Positions 48,901-60,083 are shown, numbered from the stretch's first letter. The stretch: DNA of 64,000 nt from Cyclaneusma minus (GCA_037179335.1 JAKZHN010000006.1:1-64000); one strand, 5' to 3'. Numbers and translations are program-made. Notes: generated by a model from the sequence alone, not told the origin.

Positions 48901-51100
48901 AGTAGTATATAAAAGTTGCCCACTTGACAATGAAACTTATTTTTCCCCAAGAGATGAAAATATGCAGGCCCGCATGAATGGCAGAGAGCGGCTTGCAAGA
49001 TTGCAGCATGCGAGAAATTCATCCAAGCTTCTTCTTCTACACTCGGCTCTGGAGAATATCTTGAACCAGCCAACCGCAAGAAAGCGCGCTGTGCGAGCTT
49101 ACCTTGTTGTTCTTGTCTCGTAGCTTTGTCACTGTCGCGGTATGGCTACTGCTGTCGACTCCAGTAGTCGAACCTCGTTTGGCTTGTTTTACAGCAGTAA
49201 GGGCAGACCGTAGATTCGGGCCTCTCTCAATGGCTATCAGGCCTGTCAAGGTGGCAGTTTGAGACTCCTTATCACGTGATAGCCAAAGGTTTATAAAAAG
49301 GCCCGACCCAGCCAGTACTTCACTTTCCAGAAAGAATGAAGCCTATTTCATGCGATCTATCGTATTGTATTCCCAAGCACAGAAGCCGTTCTTTAATGTT
49401 TGGTACTTAGAAGCTTGTTTGTGCGATGTCAATCTTCAGAGATGGAAAAGGTCAAAGAATTATTGCGAGGCTGCGCCTTTGAATGGATGATGTTGACTCC
49501 TCTGCTCGCTATCGGTGCTTTGGTACTGCTGTCGACACCAATAGTTGGACCGACTTCGACGAATTCTATATGTAGCAAGTCACGCGTACTGAAAATTAAG
49601 GACTCTTGTTGATCACTACCTATCCAATCTGGATGAACATCAGGGGCCCTTAACACGTAACAGCCAAAAGTCTATAAAAAGGCACCAGCCCACCTATCTT
49701 TCATCTTTCAAAAAGGAACAAGCAATCGAAGCACCGGACTGGCTCATCGTGTGTCGCATCGTATTCTTCAGCAAAGAAGCCATTCTCTTTAGTTTGCACT
49801 TCGGAAGTCAGCCTGTAAGACATCACTTTCAACAGATGTGAAATCACAAGGAATAGTTCTGTGGCTGCATCTTGCAGTGGCTGCTGTTAAGGCGCTGGTT
49901 GCTCTCGGTGCCTGGGTGCTGCTGTCGACGACAGGTTCTTGTCGCCAAAGCGGGAAACCTGGGAGAGACATTACAGCGCTAGATAGTTGGAACTGCATCA
50001 TAGCAGTTGGAGCAACACTATATATTGCTGTGTTGACAGCCTTCTCCGCGCTTTTCCTCACGAAGCTTCACCGTCGCAACACCTCTTCAGGAGTAGTCGT
50101 GCCATTTCAACCAAGCTATTTGTCGGGTTAGAAGATCTCATTCTGAGGCAGACTACAAGTCTGCCCCAGTGAGTTTCACTTCACTGTATCTTAGACATTT
50201 GGCCGCAATCGAAATCCTGGCGCATGTAATCTGCTGTCGAAGCCTCTCTCTGCTGTCGTTTCCCAAGCGTTGCTACATCGATGCAGAGGGACGATCATGG
50301 CGAGGAGAACAAACATTGTCGCGGCTTAGACATACACAAGTACCTACACACGCAAGAACCACCTCAATTACTAGTATAAATACACCTCCCACCTCCCAAG
50401 CCCACAATTTTCTTTTCAGGACAAGACTACGAAAGGAAGCTACTCTATGGAAAGCAGGCATGTTCGACACGTGGGGAGCACCTTGAACTTGACTAGGAGC
50501 ACCAAGGACACACAAAAAGTCCTCCAGTAGTGCTTGGCCTTTTGGCATTCCTGTGGTATCTAACATCCTTCGCTGCCGTTTCGCGGGAGTTGCTGTCGGA
50601 GGTAAACTCTGCACGCCCGGCCATAAGTCGATGAGAAATTTCCTATGCTCGGGTGACATGCTTGACGAAAGCCCGCATAGCCTTGATCGAAGTCCTGCGA
50701 GCAGTGAGTACTATATATTGACCTCCACCCAAGTTGGCTAAACTTTTTTCTCAAAACATCCAGGGTTTCGAGATGGCGATACTAGACAGTCTACCGGGGA
50801 TCAAAGAAAGAACATCCTACTGTTGAAGAAAGAGCTAACAAAGCCTACCTACATGATAACGCAGATCATGGATCCAGGTATCTATTTCAGACTTACATCG
50901 GCACGATAGTCATTCCATGAAACTGAACAGCTTGCTGCAAGAAACCATGATTCGACTCTCTCGATGCCATGTCTTCTCTCTACTACCGGGTCAGTAGCTT
51001 TGCTGTCGATGATAAAGTCAAATCACTAAGAGCTCTATCTCCTGATAACTAGAAGCCGGGCATGTAAGCTGCGATCCGGTATACAAGCACGGCTACTACC
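45990..51100 (+). repeat. promoter array E (15 plus-strand units)
   Basis: Plus-strand TATA boxes at 46100, 46431, 46769, 47099, 47410, 47736, 48083, 48384, 48906, 49291, 49673, 50019, 50375, 50712 and 51080, mostly TATATAA and mostly 300-390 bp apart (one gap of 522). In the units measured the initiator CCAAG or TTCAG follows 40-41 nt downstream. Here the box reads CTGCTGTCG on the plus strand, opposite to array D: exact at 46325, 49149, 49526, 49919, 50231 and 50250, with many near copies (for example near 46991, 47031, 47630, 48246). CACGTG precedes the unit at 49291 (49273-49278). No frame is shared between units. Confidence 0.75.
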
Positions 51101-51307
51101 CGAATGGTTCTCCTCCAAGAAAAATGTTCATGTATTCGCTGACACTTCTACGCTAATGGGTTCATCAACCACGAGCCACTCCTTGCAGGGATAATCTGCA
51201 TGCAAGAGCCCCGATTCGAAAATCCCTCTCTGCCATCTCCCATGCCTCTACATGCCCTTCAAAAAGGCAATCCAGGAATCTCGCTTTCCCCACACCCTCA
51301 AAGTCTC
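51101..51307. other. spacer, 3' side of the methyltransferase gene
   Basis: Short spacer between the last array E unit and the stop of the minus-strand methyltransferase. Nothing further seen. Confidence 0.4.
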
Positions 51308-52525
51308 TTACGTGTTGCCTGAAAGATTCTTCTGAATCTCCTTCCTCACAGCCAGCGGAGTAAACTTCGTCGCAACCGCCACCCACCCCAGCATCCTAAC
51401 CCTCACCCTCCCGCCCTCCAAGACCTCGTAGCCGTCCAGCTTCTGCAACTCCGCCTGTAACAACGATTTGAAAACCTCTTTCTCCTCTGACCCTTCACCT
51501 TGGTAATAGCACCCGGTGAAGAAATGATGCTTGGACCTCAACATAATATCGGTCAACATATCCACGTTCTCAGCCTCCATGAATGCCTCTACACTTTCCA
51601 GCTTGATCTTTGGTCCGTAGTAGTGCTGGAGATTCTCCCCAGGGTCAGCGTTTCCTACGTCGGGGCCCTCTGCGGGGCTGAATCCGGCCTCTTCGAAGAG
51701 TCTGATGAGCCAGCTGGCTTTTTGCGCATCCTCATAGAGAATGTCGTCGTGGAAGTACATTGCGGATGCACTCTTGCAGCGTCGATTGAAGTGCACGCTA
51801 GCGGCCCAGAAGGCCTTGGCGAATTGGCGATCTGGATGGAAGTCAGTATTAGATATTCCGACTGCGTTGAACGTGATGATCGAGTCATGGGGGATAGAGA
51901 GGGAGGGAAATGGGAAGGAGAAGGAAGTAAAGAAGACAAGAGAAAACTTCCCAGCCCATGTGCTAACACCACACACTCCGCCAAACTTGAGCACTCTGTA
52001 GCATTCATCCATAGCCTTCTGTACTTCACTAAGCCCAGTACCAGTACCGCTCACGCTGCAAAAGCCCAGGTTCGTGAGGACATGTGTGAAGCTCTCATCT
52101 TCGAGGCCAGACTTCTTTGGCGGCTCTCCGTCGTCTAGTCTGACCGACAAGTTTCTGATGTCCGCTTGACCCACCTCCACATTGTCCCAATCGTTCTGTC
52201 TCATATTCTCGGACACAATATTGAGCATCGTGCTCAAGTGGTCGGTGCAAAAGATTTCTGGTGGCGATTTCGACAAGTCTTCTCGATGCTCCTTGTAGAA
52301 AGAAGAATTGATGAGAGCGGCAACGACGCCCGTGCCGCACGCATTATCCAGAACATACGAGTCCTGGGTGATGGGACAAATAGGCGTGAGCATGGAGAGC
52401 ATACTGCGGGCGAGGGTGATCGAGGCACCGCCAGTATATCTGTCGTAGTTGGAGGGGATATCGTTGTCGAAATTCTGGAGACTGAAGTTTCCGGAGTCAC
52501 TCGTCTCCGGGGTCTGCGGAGCCAT
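51308..52525 (-). CDS. class I SAM-dependent methyltransferase
   Basis: A 405-residue frame from the ATG at 52525. The frame stays open another 40 codons upstream, but that part is not protein-like and contains the CTGCTGTCG box, so I take the inner Met (MAPQTPETSD). Motif I of a Rossmann-fold methyltransferase is VLDNACGTGVVAAL, followed by an acidic motif II (IFCTDHLSTML), ADIRNL, FTHVLTNLGFCSV and the post-motif RVLKFGGVCGVSTW. This suggests small-molecule methylation with S-adenosylmethionine; the acceptor is unknown. A stretch of about 40 residues after GVSTWAG is Phe/Ser/Pro-rich and may be an unspliced intron, but I found no donor-acceptor pair that keeps both frame and domain. Neighbouring oxidoreductases suggest a tailoring role in secondary metabolism. 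Confidence 0.75.
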   Translation of the reverse strand: MAPQTPETSDSGNFSLQNFDNDIPSNYDRYTGGASITLARSMLSMLTPICPITQDSYVLDNACGTGVVAALINSSFYKEHREDLSKSPPEIFCTDHLSTMLNIVSENMRQNDWDNVEVGQADIRNLSVRLDDGEPPKKSGLEDESFTHVLTNLGFCSVSGTGTGLSEVQKAMDECYRVLKFGGVCGVSTWAGKFSLVFFTSFSFPFPSLSIPHDSIITFNAVGISNTDFHPDRQFAKAFWAASVHFNRRCKSASAMYFHDDILYEDAQKASWLIRLFEEAGFSPAEGPDVGNADPGENLQHYYGPKIKLESVEAFMEAENVDMLTDIMLRSKHHFFTGCYYQGEGSEEKEVFKSLLQAELQKLDGYEVLEGGRVRVRMLGWVAVATKFTPLAVRKEIQKNLSGNT

Positions 52526-53323
52526 GTTGGGTTGTTTTCCTAGTGATACAGGGGAAGTTGTGAAGTGTATAAGGGTGCTTGATGAAGAGAGGCTGGGCTT
52601 GTTAAAAAGACTGCTGTCGATAGCAAATATCCGGAAATCAATCACTTTCTTGGGATTCTTCTAATATGGGGCTGGAATGGGTCGTGAGCTGAGTGCTGTA
52701 ATGATGCAACGGGCTTGGTGTTTGAGTAGTATGTTGATGTTGGCAGGGAGTGACTGATGGGAATTGGTGGAGGACGTTGGTCATGGAGAAGTGTAGGAGG
52801 AGTTGGGAAGGAGCAATACCATTACCTGATCATACTTTCCCAAAGACGATGATGCTTAGGGACTTCTGAGGCGCCAGGAGACTTCTCCAGAGCTTTTCGC
52901 AGTCTTTTTGGAGACAGTTGGAAGGATTATTCAGCTGAATGATCTTACGGCAAGGAACGACTAGTGACGATGCTGCCAGATGGAAAGAGCCACCCGCACA
53001 ATCAACCACCAATCGTCCTTGTCAAGATGAGCCATGATATCAACTCCAGCAACTACAGCCGAAAATCAACGTAGGCTTCGAACCACCTAATTGGGGACTT
53101 TCGCCCTCTCTCCTCCCGAATCTGAATTGATCTGGGAAACCACACTTAATTACTGGATAAGGCATTCCGATAGTGTCGAGGTGATACCTCCAGTCGCGCG
53201 TGTCCTCTCTCCTGAGAAGGGGTAGGAGAGAGCGGCGCAGTTGACGGAATCCTCAATTATCACAACGCAGACGTTGGAAGTAACATCAAGAGATCAGCTC
53301 ATTTCCTGTCTAGATTCGACCTC
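52526..53323. other. methyltransferase promoter region
   Basis: Between two minus-strand genes. An exact CTGCTGTCG box lies at 52611-52619, 86 bp upstream of the methyltransferase ATG, the only exact copy I found outside the arrays. A TATAC motif on the minus strand lies near 52568. No gene seen. Confidence 0.55.
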
Positions 53324-54497
53324 CTAGATTTTCGAAGCCGGAGTCTCAGGCTTCACCTCAACCAGCAATTTCCCCGTATTGATGCCCTTGAACAGCTGGC
53401 AAAGCGTATCCTCAGCCACCTTCAGACCGCCCTTAATAATAGTCTCCTTTCGCTGAATTTTCCCCTCCTCCAACCAGGTCGCGACCTGCTTCTTCGCCTC
53501 TGGGAACTTCTGAATGAAGTCAAAGACAATAAAGCCTTCCATTCGGATGCGCATCGAGATGATGCTCATATAGTTCTTTGGGCCCACCGCTGCACCGTCC
53601 GCTGCATTGTATGTCGAGATACCGCCACACATGACGAATCGAGAGAATTTCTGTGCGCGTGCGAGAGCGAGGTCGAGGACCTCACCGCCGACGTTGTCGA
53701 AGAATACGTCGATGTAGTCCTGTTCGTTCCAAGTCAGCAAATCATCCTCGACTTACATCCTTCCACAAAGTAGATAGACACATACCTTAGTAGCCTCCTT
53801 AAACTTCTCCGCAAAGTCCGGCGCCTTATAATTCAACGCCTCATCAAACCCAATCGTCTTCAACCACTCACACTTCTCATCACTCCCCGCCGTGCCAATC
53901 ACCTTCTTCGCCCCTTTAATCTTCGCAATCTGTCCCGCAATGCTTCCAGTAGCTCCCGCAGCTCCGCTAATCACCACAACATCGCCTTCCTTTGGCTTGC
54001 CAATCTCGAGCATGCCAAAGTACGCTGTCATACCTGGGAAGCCGAGAAGACCAAGACAGTCGGTCACTTTTCCGTTGGATGGCAGATCGATGGGCTGGCA
54101 AGCTTGCTCAGGCAGGATGGCGTATTCGGTCCAGCCTGCCATAGCCTCGACTAAAGCACCGACGGCGAATTTGGAGGACTTGGTTGCTACGACTCGTGCG
54201 ATTGTTGCGGCGCGCATCACTTCGCCGATTTGGACGGGGGGGATGTAGGATCGCTTGTCTGTGGACAGAAACCTTTAGCACCCATAGCATACATGGTGGG
54301 GAGGAAATCCACATACCATTGAGCCATCCTCGCATGGCAGGATCGAAGGAAAGGTAAAGGATTTCCAACAGCACCTGGTCGTCCGCCAGATCTCGCTCGC
54401 TCGGCTTGGGCTTCCATTCGAATCTGAAGGTCTTGCCCGGCACGATCTCCGCAGCAGGACGCTCGTTCAAGACGATCTGTTGGTATGTTCCAGCCAT
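53324..54497 (-). CDS. NADP-dependent MDR oxidoreductase (PTGR/CurA-like enoyl reductase)
   Basis: Three exons: 54497-54317, 54258-53786 and 53719-53324. The introns are 58 and 66 nt with GTATGT donors, phases match, and the product is 349 residues. It belongs to the zinc-free medium-chain reductase group related to prostaglandin/leukotriene reductases: SFDPAMRGWLND near residue 55, GMTAYFGMLEIGKPKEGDVVVISGAAGATGS (nucleotide-binding loop) near 130-165, KKVIGTAGSDEKCEWL, FDNVGGEVLD and a late GGLKVAEDTLCQLFKGINTGKLLVEV. It should reduce the C=C bond of an enone or related alpha,beta-unsaturated carbonyl with NADPH in the cytosol. Looks intact. Divergent from the GH71 gene. Confidence 0.9.
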
Positions 54498-55460
54498 TGT
54501 GTCGCTTTTCTTGACGATACCGGATGCTTGGGGTTGTGAGCGAGGAGATGAATGAGGGACGGAGGTTTGAGGAGTCGAAGAAGAGTTGAAGAAAAGTCGA
54601 TGCGGAGCTCCACAACCAGTTCGCTTCTAGAGCTCTATCGATTCGGTCTTGTATCCTGTTTCGAGAAGCTGGTCCGTCTCGACGGGTCGCACTTGGTAAG
54701 CAGTAAAGTAGCACGCCCTCCTGATCTTCCTCCTCGGCTGTTGTGCTTCAGCGATTCATGGCTCAGTTCAGGGTCTTCTCCGAGGAATGTCGATCGGTCG
54801 TGCCGACATGATGCTTTTCCGAAGCCGCGAATGCATCGGTGGCGAGCTCTAATGGGGACACTTAGTGAATCCAAAGGCAATCCGTGAGATTCAAGCCTGG
54901 AGTCTGGACGCGTTTGCCATGTTTCGATTTGTTTTCTCAGCCCCTCGAAGCTGGTTTGTTATCAGACCTCGGCTCAAAATTCAACCCTGATGCCAAGACT
55001 GATAAAGTCGCCGGCGGTATCCGAAGTTACCCTCAAGGCTAAATTTAGACTCCAGGAACGCTAAACCGAATCCGAACTCATGAACTCGATTTCTTAGCAG
55101 ACAAAACGAAATCCCTTTCCCAACCCACGAACAGAATGCCAAAGCGGCAAAACATTGCAGCGAGAGAAAACAAAATGGAAAACTGACATCAAGGTCACAG
55201 CACGTGGCGGCCCTCTCCACATCCCCGCTATGGTTACATAAGCCGACACGCATGCATGATGGCTTGGCAGTCCGAGGGTTTTCGTTCGCCGAGATGCTAC
55301 ATGTACCAAAGAGAGGCTTCATAGCCGTCGTGAACCACCAGAATTCCCACAGGTGTTGATCGCCGAATGCTGTTTAGAGACTTCTCGACAGTTGACTCGC
55401 AGGTACACGTATGTGAGCTCGATCGGGTTCTCCGTGCTCCAAGATCCCAGAACCGAAAAC
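54498..55460. other. divergent intergenic region
   Basis: Promoter region shared by the reductase (minus) and GH71 (plus) genes. Frames here are short and overlapping, so no gene is called. Confidence 0.45.
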
Positions 55461-57062
55461 ATGGAGTTCTTCAAGGACATGAAAAATGAGTTCAAAGACT
55501 TGAAAAATGACCTGAAAAGCGTGATTGCTTCGAAGAAGGCTCGTGAGTCATACTCAACATTGACTTGTAGGAAACGTTCACTCAACTTGACTGACTCCAT
55601 GGCATTCAGCACCACCGCCTCCCATCCCCAGACACTCAAAACCCCAGGTGAAAGGAGTGTTCTGCCACTACATGGTAAGCTCCAAGTGCAGATGATGGGA
55701 AAAGGGGCTGATCCAAAAAGGTGGGTGGCATGCAACCACATCAAGCCGTCCTCGACGTAACCCAAGCAGAAGCAATCGGCATAGACGCCTTCGTACTCAA
55801 CGTCAACAGCACCGACGAATGGGCCCAGAACTCCGTTCGTTTCCTATTCGATGCCGCTTCATCTACGTCTTTCAAGCACTTTTTCTCTTTCGATATGTGC
55901 CATTTTCAACATCCAAGTGCTTTCATAGATTTGCTGAGACGGTGGATTGGTCATCCTAGCTATTATCACTATGAGGGGAGGCCGGTTGTGAGTAAGTGCG
56001 ATGATTTCTCTTCTGTGATATGTGAACTGAATGGCTTCGTCCGGTATTCTTGAATAAGGTTGCACCTGTGATGATCGTTAACAAACTCCAGGTACGTTCT
56101 GGGGAGGAAAACACTCGTTTGGTTGCTCGAACCCGAATGAAGGCTGGCAAGTACACTTCCTCGACGTCCTCGCCGCCGACGGAATCCATCCCTTCTTCAT
56201 CCCCGCCTTCACAGACGCCTCATGCACCCCCTCACACTTCTTCAAACACTTTTCCTGTGCAGACGGTATCATGAACTGGGAATCCTGGCCCTGGGAACAC
56301 GAGGGCAGAAATCCCGTAAGCTGCGAAGTCGACAAAACATACATCAAAGCCGCCCAGAAGCACGGCAAGAGCTTTATGATGGGCATTTCGCCGCTGCAGT
56401 TTAAGCATCTTTCGCAAGATCAAAGTTGGTATCGAAGAGGCTCGATGACGCTTACGGAGAGGATGAAGCAGGTTCTGGAGTTGCAGCCGCAGTTTGTGCA
56501 GATTCAGACGTGGAATGATAGTGGGGAAAGCCATTATGTGGGGAATAATTGGCCGGATGCTATTCCGGCTGATAGTGCTTGTTGGCAGTATATTGACGGG
56601 TTCGATCATTCGCCTTGGCAGATCTTGCTGCGAGCGTTTGCGGAAGCGTTTAAAGAGGGAGCGCGAAGCCTAGAGGATATGGTGCCGGCTGAGGGTCGGG
56701 CAGCGGAAGGATGCTTCTGGTATCATATTTTGGTGGGCGGGGCGAGGTGTGAGGCGGATCCGATTGGTGTGCCGAGGGGAGTGCATTATGTAGAGTTTGA
56801 TGAGATTTGTGTGGCGGTGTTGTTGAGTGAGCAGGCGGTGGGTGCGAGTGTGCTGGTTTGGAGTGGGGGAGAGTGTGTTGCGACATATAGGGGGAGGAGG
56901 GGGTTGAATGCTTGGAGTGTGAGGGGGAAGAGAGTGGGGATGCAGAGGGTTGAGGTGAGGATGGAGGGCGGTGAGACGTTGCTGGTGTCGCAGGATGGGA
57001 AGGAGGTCGTGCCTGATGCAGAGAAGTGGAATTTGAATTATGAGGTTGTTACTTTGGCATGA
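55461..57062 (+). CDS. glycoside hydrolase family 71 (alpha-1,3-glucanase, mutanase)
   Basis: Four exons: 55461-55542, 55610-55674, 55721-55991 and 56092-57062, all phases consistent, 462 residues. Hallmarks of GH71: KGVFCHYMVGGM at the domain start, IGIDAFVLNVN, FFSFDMCHF, TFWGGKHSFG, NWESWPWEH, KSFMMGISPLQFKHL, QIQTWNDSGESHYVG and FDHSPWQILL. It hydrolyses alpha-1,3-glucan of fungal walls, in self-remodelling or attack on other fungi. Oddity: the N-terminus is a Lys-rich amphipathic stretch (MEFFKDMKNEFKDLKN) with no signal peptide, unlike most secreted GH71 enzymes. Either the protein is non-classically exported or intracellular, or an upstream exon is missing. The C-terminal 120 residues form a small accessory domain. 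Confidence 0.88.
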
Positions 57063-58026
57063 GAACGATGGGGAGATAGGACGATTGAGCGCAAGCTTGG
57101 GGAGGGGAGACGGTTGAAGCGGTTAGCTGAAGCCAGTTAAGAAGAGTCGCGGCTCAAGAGGCAGGAGTGAATGCTCGACTTATCTGCAAAGATGCCCAAA
57201 CAAAACAAAACAAAACAGAAACGCCCAGCCGGTGCTGGGAGAAGACAAACCTCGGTGTTGCTGGTTTGGTCTTTTTATCGAGAATTGCCAATGGCCATCA
57301 GCCGATGTGCGACAAAAAGGGGTGATGTCTTTCCTGAATCACTGCCGAAAAGGGGAGAGCAGACCACAGCCCAGCGATCAGGGCCTTCCGTGAAGCCTCA
57401 AGTCCTGCACCTCGAGAAATTGAGTCTGGCTAGCAGTCGACTTGCAACAAAAGACATCGAGCCCTCTCCTGGTCAGCTGATTGGTTGGCGGTCATGGTCA
57501 CGTGATCCACCCTCGTGTATTTTGACTTGCGGAGAATGTCGGTCCGGCGCTTCCGTGATCGCCCATCTCCATCATCGAACCCAGATATACGACATTTCTT
57601 CACACTACGGCTCCAGATACCGTTATTTGCCGCATCATTGCCCTGCGAATCGGCGTTGGGCCGCGTCAACGGTATGCTACCGCGAAGGTTCGAAGATTCG
57701 AATGTTCACTCGGTCGCCGCGATCCACCTGACTTTCATGCGCTACGATGCAAGATCGTTCCTGGATAGCGGCAGCAGGTAGGTGGTACGAATGAGTTCAT
57801 GTTTCCGCAAAATTCAGAGCTGCGATGTCATTTGTTCTGTTGTAATTGCTTTCTCTCCCCTCCCTGCCACAACTTGGCGATGATCACAGATCAAAAGCCG
57901 TAGAAATTGCTCTATGGGCACCTGACCGGAGACCACGGATTGGGAGACATATACTGATCTCAAAGACGAGACAGTTTTTTTCATTCTCCTTACATCCGGA
58001 CTTGTCCGCCATCTCTCATCTCCAAG
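57063..58026. other. intergenic region upstream of GH28
   Basis: Contains GGTCACGTGATCC near 57498. The 186-codon frame at 57171-57731 has no domain and is read as non-coding. Confidence 0.45.
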
Positions 58027-59353
58027 ATGGCGTCTTTTTCACTCCTATCTCTCCTCACTTTCCTCATCTCCATCTCTCCACTAGTCGCTTGGGGGGTTCA
58101 AACTCCCTGCATCGCAACATACTACACCCAGATCCCCTCCATAATAGCATCCTGCACCGACATCATCCTCCTCAACCTCTTCTTCCCCAGCAACGAAAGT
58201 CTCACCCTTAGCCCCCTTCTCACCGGCACCACCGTCACATTCGTCGGCGCCACAGTTTTCGGCTTCACCAACTCCTCCACCTTCGTCCCCATAACCATCA
58301 GCGGTTCCAACATCACAATCACCGCCACTCCCGGCTCCCTCATCTACGGAAACGGCCCACTCTACTGGGACGGCCTTGGCAGCAACGGCGGGTTGCCAAA
58401 ACCGAATTATTTCGTCAACGTCATCGCCGTAACCAATAACTCGTATATCACCAATTTTTATATCGAAAACTATCCGGCGCATTGCTTTGCTGTTGTTGAT
58501 TGCGATTTGCTGACTATCGATGGCATTACGTTGGATAATCGGGCTGGGAACGCGCCGAATGATAGGAGTAATGGATTGGCTGCTGCACACAATACGGATG
58601 GATTTGGGTTGTTCACAACCAATAATTCTGTGGTGAAGGATTGCGTGGTTTGGAATCAGGATGATTGTGTGGCGGTTACGAGTGGGGATAATGTGACGGT
58701 GGAGGGGATGTTTTGTGATGGGAGTCATGGGTTGAGTATTGGGAGTATTGGGGGGAAGAGGGATAATGTTGTTACGAACATTAGGTATATCTGTTCTGGT
58801 TCTCATACTCCCAGGCCTCTCATTTCTAGTAAGCGGCATTGGTACCTTTGCTAATGATGGTGATGATGTGAAGGTTCCAAGACTCCATAGTCCAAAACAG
58901 CCAAAATGGCGCGCGCATAAAGACAAACTACAATACCACCGGCTACGTTGCGAATATCACCTGGAGCGGCATTCGCGTCGAAAATATCACCAAGTACGGT
59001 ATTGACGTGCAGCAAGATTATCTGAACGGCGGACCGACTGGAGATCCTTCTAATGGGGTGCTTGTAAGTTTCTTTCCACTCCTCCGTCCGCCTATACAAC
59101 ATTTAAGAAGTAAAGATCTGTGAAATACGGCTGACGCTGTGTTGTGTAGATTGAGAACATTCTCTTCGAAAACATCACCGGCACGTGCGGGATAGGCGGT
59201 ACGCCGTATTATGTGTTGTGTGGCGATGGCAGTTGTAGAAACATTACGTTTGTGGATGTGGATATAGAGGGTGGGACGAAGGAGAGTATGTGTAATTATC
59301 CGCCGGAGGGATGTCCTAATTATGCAATTGACTTCATAGATGATGCGAGTTGA
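58027..59353 (+). CDS. glycoside hydrolase family 28 (polygalacturonase)
   Basis: Three exons: 58027-58784, 58874-59063 and 59150-59353, in phase, 383 residues. An N-terminal signal peptide (SLLSLLTFLISISPLVAW) indicates secretion. The right-handed beta-helix family signature is complete: NTDGF, QDDCVAV, GSHGLSIGS and RIKT in order, supplying the three catalytic Asp, the His and the Arg/Lys. It hydrolyses pectin or polygalacturonate; endo- versus exo-action is not certain, although length and motifs favour endo. The RIKT motif appears only after the first intron is removed (58785-58873), which supports the splice model. Looks functional; consistent with a plant-associated or litter-degrading life style. 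Confidence 0.92.
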
Positions 59354-59441
59354 AATACTAGGTCTGCTGAATGGAAGCATAGGTTCCTGCGTATCGCTCG
59401 GTCTGTGCCTTGTTGTTCTGAGAGAACACTGGATCGACAGG

Positions 59442-60083
59442 CTACTTCAACGATGATTTTGGTAACCCTTTGAAACCAGCTGTCATGAACAGCCCTGAGG
59501 TGATGAGTTCTTTTTGAGCGATCAGCTCCGAGACATCCCAGTTTACCCAGGCACAACGGCCGCGCAAGAAGGTGACTTCGGGGCTGGCCATCCAAACTGG
59601 GAGAGAGTGGGCTGGGAGTCGGACTGGAAATATCCAGTCTGTCGGCATTTTGGGTACGTGGTGCCTCGGATAGATTTTGAGAAAATTTGCAATCATGCCG
59701 GGATAGTGGTGGCAACGATGATGTTGGGGTTCTCGGCAGCGAGGAACCCGTACACCTTGGCTTGTGCAACTTTGGTCAGGTCTGCGATGTGTTTTGAGGT
59801 GGATGTTTTGCTAGCTGATGGAATAGATGCGATGCTGCCGTCTCTTGGAGTGTAGCTTCGGTGCGTCCTAAGAGAGCTACATGAGCAGCGCCAGCAGTGG
59901 CAAAAGCCAAGGCTGTTTCACGTCCAATCCCGCTCCCCTTCACACTCATGAATTAGTAAGTATTGAAAACCGAAGTGGGTTAGGAAAGCAAAGATCACAC
60001 ACCCCTCCGATGATGACTGTTATCTTTCCAGCCAAGCTCAGCTCTGGGCGAAAAGTCGAAATACCTTCGTAAATGGGCTGCAT
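59442..60083 (-). pseudogene. short-chain dehydrogenase/reductase remnant
   Basis: Minus-strand pieces of one SDR lie in different frames. Start ATG at 60083 with LAGKITVIIGG; after a probable intron GSGIGRETALAFATAGAAHVALLGRT (cofactor-binding TGxxxGIG region); then a frame change to KHIADLTKVAQAKVYGFLAAENPNIIV; then another to the typical SDR tail FLRGRCAWVNWDVSEL, stop at 59442. Between IADLT and the AKVYGFLAAENP segment the whole middle of the enzyme, including the NNAG motif and the catalytic Ser and YxxxK, is absent. Two frameshifts plus a large deletion make this a pseudogene. Ancestral substrate unknown. Confidence 0.8.

Noticed and set aside
844..51088. YYCAG at the initiator read as 3' splice acceptors of tiny spliced genes
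   Set aside because: There is no room for an upstream exon and donor between TATA and this site, and the fixed 37-43 nt spacing fits a start site better.
57171..57731. 186-codon frame upstream of GH28 as a gene
   Set aside because: No domain, and it covers the likely GH28 promoter with a CACGTG site; composition is not protein-like.
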